Shown here one piece after another: positions 22,933 to 33,181 of a stretch of 64,000 nucleotides of DNA (position 1 is the first letter of the stretch; each line of letters begins with the position of its first letter). The translations under genes and the position numbers were made by a program. The notes below the pieces were generated by a model that made no database searches, had not been told where the DNA came from, and worked only from the letters and a program-made list of their open reading frames with translations. This stretch comes from Bolinopsis microptera (lineage: Eukaryota; Ctenophora; Tentaculata; Lobata; Bolinopsidae): the NCBI RefSeq assembly GCF_026151205.1, contig NC_087076.1, forward strand, positions 6,982,902-7,046,901. The letters run 5' to 3'.

Positions 22933-23585
22933 GCAGAACCTCCCCCTTAAAAGTAAACAAATCTGCATCGCCTCCCAACGACAATCCAGATATATTAAGC
23001 AGCAGAGACAATCATTTAAGGAGACTGTGATATCTATCAGGATCATGATTATACTGCCGTGAGAACTCAGCACTTCAGGATGAATCATATAATATTTGGT
23101 TTTCTCGATTTCATTCATATTTAGACAGAAGTCCGTGTAGATAATTGGTTATAGAATAATTGGATATAATTTTATGCGAAGTTGTGTCTGCGAAAATATA
23201 CGTGTGAACTGGTCATCCCGCAAATGCTGAAAAAGTAGATGTTACCTATCATAAAATAACCGCTCGCACCGTACACGACATCGAGTTGTGACTGCGTTTA
23301 CAAATTCCTTATCATAATGATTTGTTGCCATGGCAACCGAACTCCATCGGAAGATCGGCCTGTAAGGTATAATCATGATAATACACAGTATCAAAACATT
23401 GCCATATCATAGCAATTAGCAACATTCCAGAGATTAGATTATGTGTGTGTAAGAAAATGTATGTTATAGTATTATACAGTCTGCTAGAACATTCCGTTTA
23501 CACATGGTAAAATAATAATCATGGTGCCTGGTGGCCGATAACAACTTGTTTAATTTATCTCCGAATTACACACAAATTTCTGAAC

Positions 23586-23837
23586 GTTTCGTAGACTTAA
23601 ATCAATTACAGAGGGTGTGGCTATTGGCCAGCCCCTCTATTTCACTATTATGGTTGAAACTATAAGAATACAGATTATATTATTACAGTGATTTTACAAA
23701 AGTCGAAACAGTAAACACCAATTTGTAGGATAGTTTAAATCACACCAAAATTGGTCCCAGAATGCAATGAAATCTGATGGCGTCTTTTCAGTGAAAAAGA
23801 GGCCACACCCTCTGTAATTGATTAAAGTTTACGAAAC
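23586..23837. mobile_element. 252-bp MITE with 36-bp inverted repeats
   Basis: The left arm 23586-23621 begins GTTTCGTAGACTTAAATCAA and ends CAGAGGGTGTGGC. The right arm 23802-23837 is its near-exact reverse complement. No protein is encoded. TA borders the CAGAGGG core on each side, compatible with a mariner-like insertion, but the inverted identity continues past TA, so the true boundary is uncertain. Confidence 0.75.
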
Positions 23838-24107
23838 CTTTAGAAAATGAGTTATATAACTTGCAACTTAAACTAGGATAAATTGAGTATTTATACTCAA
23901 TTTATCTTAGTTGCATGAGTAATATATATATACTCTCATTTTTTCAGAGCAAACGTAATTTAAATGGCCAAACACAATTCAATAAAATTTGGCTCGATCC
24001 GATTATCCAAACTATCAAATAAATGCGAAAATGAACCTTCTTTTGAAAAAAATGAACACAAATATGTTTCGATTTGACAAATTTCTCGAACCAGTGGTGG
24101 TAGTAAG

Positions 24108-24939
24108 CAGGAGGTGACCGGGACATGATTTCAGGCCTGACCGGGACCGGGACCGGGACCGGGATACAAAATGTGACTTGACCGGGACCGGGACCGGGAC
24201 CGGGACTGAGATTATCAATTTACCGGGACCGGGACCGGGACCAATAATTTCTGGGATTTCTATCTTACCGGGACCGGGACCGGGACCGGGACCAACAATC
24301 CAATTTTACCGGGATGACCGGGATGACCGGGACCAAAACTGGTATTCTCATATTGAAAGCTGCAACTTTCATTTACATTATAATTGAACAATTTGAATAA
24401 GTAATAACTAGAATATTAAATTAGAAAAAACTAGTAAAAACCCGTCAATATGGGGCATGGGCCTAATGTACTACACCAATAATGTTCATGTACTGATTAC
24501 TCAAGTTCACCCTCATTCCTCATTCCTCAATCAATGATCCCTCAAATTATTCAACAGTTTCATTCTCCAATTCCAATTGACAATTGGGCGTAGCCCGAGT
24601 TGAAAACTTGATGTTACTTTGCACTTATGAGTTATGTAACGATATTAGTTACCTAAACTTGTTTAGCAATTTTAAACATTGTTTTATTTGGCTCAGAGGT
24701 TGTTTAAAGATGAAATTCACAATGAATGAAAGTAAAAACTTAAAATCACAGTGAATGAAATTATGTAAAAGATCCCGGTCAAAATCCCCGCTAATTTGAG
24801 TGATTGACCGGGACCGGGACCAAGAATCCTGAATTAACCGGGACCGGGACCGGGATCATAAATCAGCATTTGACCGGGACCGGGACCGCGATGAAAAATG
24901 TGACTTGACCCGGTTCCGGGAATCCCGGTCACCTCCTGA
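24108..24939. mobile_element. Non-autonomous hAT-like element full of CCGGGA repeats
   Basis: The ends are CAGGAGGTGACCGGGA on the left and TCCCGGTCACCTCCTG on the right, a 16-bp perfect inverted repeat. GTAGTAAG stands at 24100-24107 and again at 24940-24947. This is an 8-bp duplication as hAT transposons make, with one extra base at the right junction. Inside each end are blocks of tandem GGGACC units (24138-24338 and 24806-24888) around an AT-rich core without a gene. Confidence 0.8.
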
Positions 24940-27536
24940 GTAGTAAGTCATACCAGAACAAATTATTTCAATTGGGCACTCAGTGACTGAGCTATTAAGG
25001 CCAACGTTTGCACACTGACTTTTGGCCCACCCTGTATATTTATAATATACGGCTGGAAAAAATGTAACTGGATATCTGCCACAATGCTGCTATTATTAAG
25101 GTTAAAGTAACATTTAGCACATAAAGAAGTCTGGTTTGCTAGGTTTTAATTGGTCGTATAATAACAAATAAAAATGAGTTAAGACTACAAAAACGGTCAA
25201 TAGAACCTAATTATAATACCTGTATCGAGAACTCGACTTGAATGCACTGATAGCATTGGTACTAACATTCTATCAAATTATGTCATATCTTGAGACTTGA
25301 TAGCTGCCTGAAACAGTTTTGAGTCAACATTATCGTGATATTCTAGAAATTGAAACCAATTCTCAACTTTAAAAAAGCAGATTTCAATAAATGCCATAGA
25401 ATTAAATTCTACCTTTTTAAATTCTAAGAATTTGTTGATTTATTAAAATTCTGTCTCAATTAATATATAAGGGTACATGCAATGTAGTTCGACACGCACT
25501 GTAGACTCACTTATTGGGTTCGTGCTAGATGCTGTGTACGCCACCCTCTTAACCCCCTCTATGGTGAAGATGAGGATGGTAAGTGCAAGTATAGTAGTGT
25601 GAGGAGAGGATGGGTATCATTTAGCACATTTTTGCTGTAGGTGTAAAGTAGCTCTTAGTCAAGGAGTATATAAATGACTGCACGACAAGGTTCTGCAACA
25701 GATCTCTGAACATGTTATCTTGTGAGCGCCGAGTGAACACTTATAAGAACAAGGCCAGCGATGAAAGACAGTATCATTGCTGGGAGGAAAAAAGCAGGTA
25801 CAGACGACCGAAAGGAGTCGTGGTTTGGGATCCTGAGTGGGTCTCGATATTGGATAGTGCTCTTATATATCGGACCTTATGATATTCTCAAGGTCACCAA
25901 GACGGCACAGTCTTATGGCGGGAGGTAACGGTACCATCTAAAGAACAGATTGCTGAATCATACAAGTAAAAACTCTACCGGTACAGCAGTCTTACAGCAG
26001 ACTGAGATTCAAGCGAAAGAATTGTGCTGTTATAATTATGCGGTTAAAGTTCTAGCACCGGGAGTGGTTGTTCACGGTTTGGAAAGAGCTGAGTAGGCTA
26101 GTACGGGATAGAAGGGAAGAAGCAGCTCACTGTTCCAGATGGATCTACTTCTTATCAAGGAAGAAGGAGTGGTAGGTATAGTAAGGAAGATTGGAGCCTG
26201 AGAGTTAACTTAACATCTAGAGGTACCACAAACTTTATCTCGTCGCCAATTGCGAGCTTTAACGGGTTTCCTCAAGTGACTCGATGGTTTAATTGTGACA
26301 AATCATGATACGAACTTTGATGAACCCATAATAGTATAGTGCAATAATACTATGATAGTATTCTCATAAGTTCTACCCTTGCAACCGAGTACAATGTACA
26401 TACTAAGTGATATCAAGCTGCAATCTAAAATTTATTAATTGAATCTCAAAATAACTTCAAATCTTACGTACCTAACAATTGCGACATCGTTTGTCGTTGG
26501 AAGTGAGAAATAAAATACATTAAATTTTAATCCAATTCTGCGAGAGAAGATTTGCCCAGACAGCTGACAAGAATGTATTACCATACTTCCTGTAAATGTG
26601 GTAGTTATTAGGTCATATCAAACTTGGAAATTATGTCAAAGTTTTTCTCAGTCTCTGGTGTCAATCACCAGTAGAGTGCCCAGCCGCACCAAAACAACCT
26701 GCGATTTTTACGTGGGAAACATCGTATAATACACATGCTATACACTCTAGTTTCATAGCAGCTACTGATATCATGCGGCAGTATTAATAAGCATACAAAT
26801 TCAGCGCAAAAAATTGTGAAGACGACACAAATTCATGCGGGATGTTAATAAATGTGTCCATGTTGAACTCAAACTCCGACAGAATAATATATCAAATCGG
26901 ATATATTATTATTAATCAAATGGTATCTGCTCATGTTCCGTCTATATAAACTACAAAACTTAATAAATTAGTGAAGTTCTGAAACAAAGATCACGACTAG
27001 GTTTTATCAAAATTGAAAAGAAAACCGATCGAAGTGCACTAGAGAGACAGTTTAAGTTTAAAGGGTCATCATTACTAAAATCTCTTCCTAGCTCCTAGCA
27101 ATCAAGTTGTTAATCCTAGTTTTACACCTAAACAAGTACAAAATTACAGCATTACAATTTGAAATTTTTCGATATCCAGCTCAACATAAAACTTCGATAC
27201 CAATAATGGGTACATACCGATGATCGGTGTTCGTAAATATTTGATTATTTATAGTATTGAACTTGAAGATTAAAATCTTCCTAATTATGTAAGAATAACA
27301 AAAGGAAACACGTACTAGTGTGCTGTTACGAAAAACAACTATTTAATAAAATAAATGAACGGCATTCGAATACAAAATTAAAAATGCAGATACCAACGTA
27401 ATCGACAGACAAACTCAATAAATGAAGATTTCGTCGTGAAACGAGCTATATATACAGCTATAACGTAGCGCTCGACTCCAGTCTGAACCAAAATTAAGTC
27501 GCGTTCGTAGGAAATTGACCACCAGCTGCTGGTGGT
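24939..27536. other. Intergenic, no gene recognised
   Basis: AT-rich with only short open frames. A GAGTATATAAATG box lies near 25666, followed by a moderately GC-richer 700-bp tract. This could be part of an old retroelement, but I find no terminal repeats or protein to support it. Confidence 0.35.
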
Positions 27537-27618
27537 TCGAATGTTGGTTTGCACACTACTGTGGTTGCGAGAAGCATTATTTGATGCGCGCGCGACCCAG
27601 TAGTGCATCGCGCTACAA
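27537..27618. repeat. Partial TTGTAGCGCGATG mini-element
   Basis: Carries the right half of the 28.2 kb element (GTGGTTGCGAGAAGC to GCGCTACAA). The left part reads TTGCACACTACTGTGG, an inverted echo of the right terminus. No flanking duplication is found. Confidence 0.6.
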
Positions 27619-27805
27619 CATATTTAGCTATATACTAATTGATAAATGGTACTGTAATATTGAATATAAGTTGCTTAATGTTTGGCCGGATGAAAACTAA
27701 CTAAAAGAAAAAAATAATCTTGATTACATAATAATTAATTCGGCTGAACTAACACATAGCAAAAGCCACAATAACGTTGGGCCGTCAAAAATAGTCGTCA
27801 AAATT

Positions 27806-27890
27806 TCTTTGAAGTAGCGCGCCGCTTTCTTCTCGAAATGGCCCGATGGCAAGTGCTACGAAGTAGTGCGCGCCGGGCCAGACCATTAAC
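27806..27890. repeat. Inverse copy of the 15.4 kb GC-rich repeat
   Basis: GAAGTAGCGCGCCGCTTTCT then TCTCGAA mirrors 15420-15465. The flanks differ from those of the other copy. Confidence 0.6.
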
Positions 27891-28018
27891 AATGGTCAAC
27901 TTTTACTACATGACAAAGGGTTTTTATGAAATTTACTCAGATTTTATTGAATTTTTGAGGGGTTTTTACTCAGATTTTATTTTTAATTTATGAATTTAGT
28001 AATTCATTAATCGAACCT

Positions 28019-28123
28019 TTGTCATACGTTGTATGACCCGCCGCGCACGAAGTGCGCGGCTCCCCCTGTAGCGTCGAAGACGCTACATAGTGAAACGACC
28101 GTGGGGGTCGCAACGTGATACAA
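28019..28123. mobile_element. 105-bp multi-hairpin mini-element with 8-bp duplication
   Basis: The ends are TTGTCATACGTTG and CAACGTGATACAA, partly complementary. Flanking 8-mers are TCGAACCT (28011-28018) and TAGAACCT (28124-28131), a 7-of-8 match. Inside are successive hairpins: GTCATAC-GTT-GTATGAC; CCGCGCAC-GAA-GTGCGCGG; and a 9-bp stem around GAA (TGTAGCGTC / GACGCTACA). GACCC near the left end and GGGTC near the right can pair and close the structure. No protein is encoded. A second copy with a perfect duplication lies at 28876-28998. Confidence 0.8.
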
Positions 28124-28186
28124 TAGAACCTCATGCTTAGACGATTACCATTAATAAATTTAGTTTTATGTATTGTTTGAATGAAT

Positions 28187-28310
28187 TTGATTCACGATGT
28201 CAATCCTTCGCAGCTCGGTGAGGCACAGTGGTGCATCTTGCCGATCTACCGTGTGGTTGCGAGAAGCATTATTTGATGCGCGCGCGACCCAGTAGTGCAT
28301 CGCGCTACAA
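28187..28310. mobile_element. 124-bp mini-element, TTGATTCACGATG..GCATCGCGCTACAA
   Basis: Flanked by a perfect 8-bp direct repeat GAATGAAT (28179-28186 and 28311-28318). The termini TTGATTCACGATG and TTGTAGCGCGATG (right end read inward) agree at 9 of 13 positions. The interior includes GGTGAGGCACAGTGGTGCAT and a CG-repeat tract. No coding capacity. Relatives stand at 15543, 16053, 27537, 28797 and, degenerate, near 47540. Confidence 0.85.
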
Positions 28311-28540
28311 GAATGAATTTTCCACTCTTTATTTCGAAAGGGATAGGTGTTTTAATGAAAAATCATCCGATTCGGCAGCAAAACTTTACATATACTGGTC
28401 AACTTAACATTTGCATTTGGTCGGTATATATACTAAATGTTCAGGACACAAAAACAAAATCTCCAGAGGCGCCAAAATAGTTCCAACTTAAAAAGTATGA
28501 TGATATGAAAATATAAATATTATAGGCTACAATGAGCATT

Positions 28541-28621
28541 TTTACTGGGCCGCGCTCAGCCTGTCATTCCGCCTAATCTCTATTATGTTAATGAACATAA
28601 TAACCTGGGGTCGCCAGGTAA
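28541..28621. mobile_element. 81-bp mini-element, TTTACTGGGC..CCAGGTAA
   Basis: Flanked by perfect 8-bp repeats TGAGCATT (28533-28540 and 28622-28629). The core carries the hairpin TATTATGTT-aatg-AACATAATA. A second copy lies at 60268-60347 with about ten differences, which is good evidence of a mobile family. No coding capacity. Confidence 0.85.
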
Positions 28622-28796
28622 TGAGCATTTTAGTAACAAATAGTATGATAGATCTGAAATTTAAAAAATAAAATCCCTAAAAATATTTACACCCCAAGTT
28701 AAAAATATAAATACTTTATTTTTAAAACAGTATCAAATAAGGTGGTTGATCAGGCACTTGTGTCATTACGACGACGTCGTTATATCAAGTCAAAAT

Positions 28797-29053
28797 TTGA
28801 TTCACGATGTCAATCCTTCGCAGCTCGGTGAGGCACAGTGGTGCATCTCGCCGATCTACCGAAGGTGGTTGCGAGTTGTCATACGTTGTATGACCCGCCG
28901 CGCACGAAGTGCGCGGCTCCCCCTGTAGCGTCGAAGACGCTACAGGGTGAAACGACCGTGGTGAAACGACCGGCCGTGGGGGTCGCAACGTGATACAAGT
29001 TGCGAGAAGCATTATTTGATGCGCGCGCGACCCAGTAGTGCATCGCGCTACAA
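28797..29053. mobile_element. TTGATTCACG mini-element carrying a nested insertion
   Basis: A second intact member of the 28187 family, with perfect 8-bp flanks GTCAAAAT (28789-28796 and 29054-29061). It is split at its GTTGCGAG motif by the hairpin element at 28876-28998. Without the insert and its duplication, it is 126 bp, against 124 bp for the other copy. Confidence 0.88.
28876..28998. mobile_element. 123-bp multi-hairpin mini-element, nested
   Basis: Same family as 28019-28123. It sits inside the 28797 element and is bounded by a perfect 8-bp duplication GTTGCGAG (28868-28875 and 28999-29006). The uninterrupted host sequence in the 28187 copy has this 8-mer once, which proves insertion. 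The third hairpin is complete here (CCCTGTAGCGTC-GAA-GACGCTACAGGG, a perfect 12-bp stem). Near the right end GTGAAACGACCG is duplicated, explaining the extra length. Confidence 0.9.
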
Positions 29054-29420
29054 GTCAAAATATTCCCCAAAATAATTAAAAGACGATTCCCGATCGAAAA
29101 CGTTTTGGTAGAAAAAGTTTCTCAAGTTACATAAATATCATTGGAAATGCAATTTTATGGATAGAATCAATAAATAAAGCTCACAAGTAAATCCCAAAAC
29201 AAAGTAACACACCCAACAATGGTTGAAATGTGATACATCCAAGCAGTCTAGGTCGACAATAATATCATGAGCTAATCTAAAACTAGCTCCAATGTTCATG
29301 TTACCAGACAGGTTCTACCAATCCAAAGAGTTAAGTAGGTTTCCATTCAGTCAGTAGTAAACAGTGTCTAGCACTGGTCGTCCTAAGAGGGACTCCCCAT
29401 TTATTACAGGCCTGGGTAAG

Positions 29421-29506
29421 GCCGCGTACATACCAATGGATAGAGCATTGGCCGTCTAATATAGCTATAATATAGTCCCTATATATAGGGACTAGACTCC
29501 CCAGCT
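29421..29506 (+). repeat. tRNA-Arg-like sequence, possible SINE head
   Basis: GCCGCGTAC...AATGGATAGAGCATTGG followed by a TCT anticodon-like context resembles the first half of an arginine tRNA, including the box A region. A weak box B-like word (GACTAGACTCCCC) follows after the palindrome TAGTCCCTATATATAGGGAC at about 29474. Acceptor-stem pairing is poor, so this is not a working tRNA gene. A tRNA-derived SINE fragment is the better reading. Confidence 0.3.
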
Positions 29507-30246
29507 AGGCGTGGGTGGGCCCTGTAGAAATACATATCTTCCTTCTTAGCTTGAGGTCATCATTGTTCACACATTCACTGCAGATTTGGATGAATTTTGG
29601 ATCTCTGGAGCAGTTTAGGATCGCCAAGTGTGGAGTACCCAGATCTTCCAGACTGGAGACCTCGTTACGAACATTGAGAAGATATGAGGCTTGGTCCCTA
29701 AGGTCTTCGTCAACATGACCACAGCTAGTCAGTATATGAATTGCAGTTTGTTCTTCATGACCACAGGAGCAATAGGGAGAAGGCCATTTCAGTCTGTCAA
29801 GGATATATAGAAATGAGTTCAGAAGATTGTTTTTGTAAAACAAACTCATAACTAGAACCTCAGTTTCTCTGCTAGTATAGTGAGGGAACTTCAGGGGGGG
29901 GGGGGGGGGGGGGGGGGGTGGTAGACACCATGGGAATTTGAGACCAGCCCTCCATTTGTAACTGGTTCTTAATAGATTCCTGCCATGCGAATTCAGTGAA
30001 TTGTTTGATAGAGGCCTTGGTGTAATTGCAGGCTTTCCTAGAGAGCTCGAACAATTTCGAGGCATCATTCAGTCCAATTATTTTTGAATCACCTGGCAGG
30101 ACAGAGTCAGCATATAATACTTTCACCTTCCATTTTAGAAATTCCAGCACATCCCGCATCTGGCCCAGAATTTTTGTGTTTCCGGATTCTATCTCTCTGC
30201 ATATGAAGTCAATTCTCAGTAGATCGTAAAGTAGAAAGTAAAGCAA
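29505..30246 (-). pseudogene. Broken retroelement C-terminal region
   Basis: On the minus strand two overlapping frames continue one another across a run of over 20 G (29896-29919; C on the coding strand), where the frame changes. The first (30246 to about 29920) has no recognised domain. The second has YCSCGHEEQTAIHILTSC, the Cys/His cluster found at the ends of many LINE proteins. Loss of the start and the homopolymer shift mark it as a remnant. The protein is unrelated in detail to the LINE at 18062. Confidence 0.5.
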
Positions 30247-32621
30247 TTCAAATAAAATATAAATTGTATTGGTTTATTTATTTATTTTTTTTTTTTTTTA
30301 TTTATTTTAGTAGGGTGAGAATCCCTGCCACGTTTTTGGTCAGTTTCGCCGGGGCTCATGTCTTTCCTCGAGGGAGCATTAGTGTCTACAGAAAAACTGA
30401 CAAATCCTAGCGAAGTCCAATCCGAACCACATCTTCCATCAGAGGTGGTGCTGGGTCAGCTGGTTACTGAACGGATTGGCCTGGAGAATGGCATAGTCCT
30501 GTTACTCTCAAGTTAACCATAGAGGGGGACAGGCGCTGTTCGCTCACGGCTGGTTCTTGGAGCCAACACCCTCAGCCCCACATAAGTGGGAGCACTGTCG
30601 GTGGTGGCTCACCCAGATAACGGACAGTGTCTCTCCTTCTTTCTTCTTGGACTTGCATTGTTGCTGGCGAGTCAGCCAGTAGCAATGCAGCATCTCACTC
30701 ACTCAATCACCTCGTCAATTCGGTCCTTTTTTTCATTTGCATTACTTTCGCTCATTCTCCTGTCATAATGCATTCTCTGCTACCATAATGCCTTTCTTAC
30801 CACGGTGTAACGCATGTTACACCTTGCGTCTTTCTCTAACACCATCATCATTTCAGCAACCTTGGAATTTCAACCCTACACAGGTACACAGCACTATGGA
30901 TATCCACTCTCCACTCTACGGCGAACACAAAGCTAGAGATCTAATTAGGATTCGAGTACCCCGGCTACCCTTGTGACATACATACGTGGAAACCAGTTTA
31001 AGCAGCAGTACATCGACACAATGGATCAGCACTACGAAATCTGATATCTGCATCATACTACTCCGATCCAGAAATCTTCGCTAAACCATCACATGAGATG
31101 AATAACTACAAGTTGGACTCCACATAACATTATTCCTTGTTCTGATCAGTCAATAAATGTAATCTGCATCAATTTTCCAATAATTACATCTTCTTACTAG
31201 TTTATTTTCCCTCTCAGGGCTGGAACGCAATGTTACAGCCCACTTTATAAATTACTAACTCGAGTTATTCCAGATTGACGACTTGACACAGATATTCATC
31301 AAACAACCTAAATAAAGGACTCCCACTCTCCAAACCAGTAGAGATCCAATCACTGCCTCCAGGGTACCCCTTCATCCGGTATTAGCAGTTCCTCCACCAC
31401 CACCAGGTTAGAACACTCCCACTAATCACCCCTAAAAAACGAACCTACCGCCTTGCTCCACCAAACACAACTTCAATCAAATCCAGTTACTCAAACCGGT
31501 TAAATCCGTCCTTCAAATTTCCCGCATTAAACGTAACGCGCGAACGCCATACAACTCAAGGACGTAGCAACCTAATAGTCGTCATTTTTTAAACAGAAAA
31601 TTTAGTGCGCGCGCGAGCCTGCGCGCGCGCGAGCTTACGACTAATCCACGAGATTACGACAAATCCACATAATTGAAACGTTCCATCACTCCAGGTTGAT
31701 CTGATTAGTAAACTCAAGGAAGATGATACCAGATCAGTCCCGAACTTCGCCTCAGCATCATACTCTGCCTAGTGTCGATAAAGAGGATTCACAAACAATC
31801 GAGATTCACTTACAAATATTTGCTATTACTTTTTACAATTGCAGTTATATTCGTTGTTTTAATTATCTCCATCAACCTTGAATCTGTCACTGCCCATACT
31901 ACATTCCCAAAATTATCTTAGCGCTCTTCCATCGTCAAACCCCACTAGTTCACTATATACGCCAACCAATAAACCTCAATTAGGATGGTTTTTGCAACAC
32001 ATTCTACAAGCTTAGAACTTATAAAGTAACAGCACCATCATAACCCACACATTACCTTCGCACAAATCAGCTATTCCCCATTCACTCACGAGCGTCGACA
32101 TATCTCCGCATGTACATCTGTAAACTGGAGCGGCCCCCCGCGATGCGGAGCAGGTGAGCTACCTGGTTCGGGCTACTTCACTTATCAGAGTACGCTAGCT
32201 CCACAATACACTCGCTTCAAGCCCTCAGATTTGCACGCATCCATCACCTTCACAGGGCCGGCTGCCCACATCCTGTAAAATCCTGATTCTATATGCTCGC
32301 GGGGTCTATTACCTGTTTGAGCTTTATTATTACGCGCGCGTGCCCAGTGTACAGCTCACCGGCTTGCGCTGTCCTCTTGGCATTGTTGTCGCCTTTATGA
32401 CCTTCAAATCTAAAAGTAGGTTGAGGGCACTACATGGGGTCTAGCGCTGCCCCGTGTCAAAATACATACATACATACATACATTGGTTTATTTATTTTTG
32501 AGGGTGTCTAACCTTACATAATAGCTAGACAATTACCATTGTTGAAATTACCTGTTTATTTTTGACAGTTAAACACTCTAAACAGAACGTAATTACCACA
32601 AAGCCGATCAATATCATTGCA
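30247..32621. other. Repeat-derived intergenic DNA
   Basis: No gene is recognised. It starts with a T-rich tract (30270-30305) and includes alternating CG runs (31605-31636), which favour Z-DNA. It closes with a CATA repeat (32461-32485) of the sort left as a retroelement tail. The less AT-rich 30330-32460 block is probably an old retroelement, but no protein survives to name it. Confidence 0.4.
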
Positions 32622-33050
32622 CTTGCACATGCTCATTCAAACACCGTTGCTATGCAACCTTTTGATTTTTTACCTAACTTCCTATTTCTCATCTGATTTG
32701 CACGTGGGTGGTCGTACATATATTCTACATTATACAAAAAACAATTCTTTGAATTATAATAATGACTAGAAAGCCCGTGGTCACAGGGATGAAGCTAATA
32801 GTATTCTTGGGTAGTCAGTTTTTATAGCACCAACAAATGTCCATTAACCGAAGATATAGCCAATTGAAATAGAGCTGGCACTGAACACCACCTAATAACA
32901 AAAAAAACGATCAAAATGCCCCTTTCAAATCCTTGCACATGCACTTTTAACACCGTTACCATGGTTATTATGCAACTTCTTATTTTTCATCTAAATTGCA
33001 CGTGGGCGGTCGTACAGCATACAGCATAAATAATTTTCTGAATTATAAGT
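32622..33050. repeat. Duplicated segment upstream of the ABCB gene
   Basis: Positions 32622-32760 recur, diverged, at 32931-33050, with a period near 300 bp. Shared words are CTTGCACATGC, AACACCGTT, TTGCACGTGGG, GGTCGTACA and TGAATTATAA. The second copy ends about 130 bp before the ATG of the transporter. CACGTG is an E-box core, so a promoter role is possible but unproven. Confidence 0.65.
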
Positions 33051-33181
33051 AAGATTATATTTCCAAATTATTGAATCCAAAAAAATTCAAATTATTGAAT
33101 TTGTGTTGCAAAATTTTAGATTTGAAATTTTGAATAACCCCCATTAGGTTTTCATGCAAGTGCGTGAATAAATAGATACAG

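Noticed and set aside
24178..24387. TGTGTG / GPGPGP repeat protein
   Set aside because: Translation of the GGGACC tandem repeat inside the hAT-like element.
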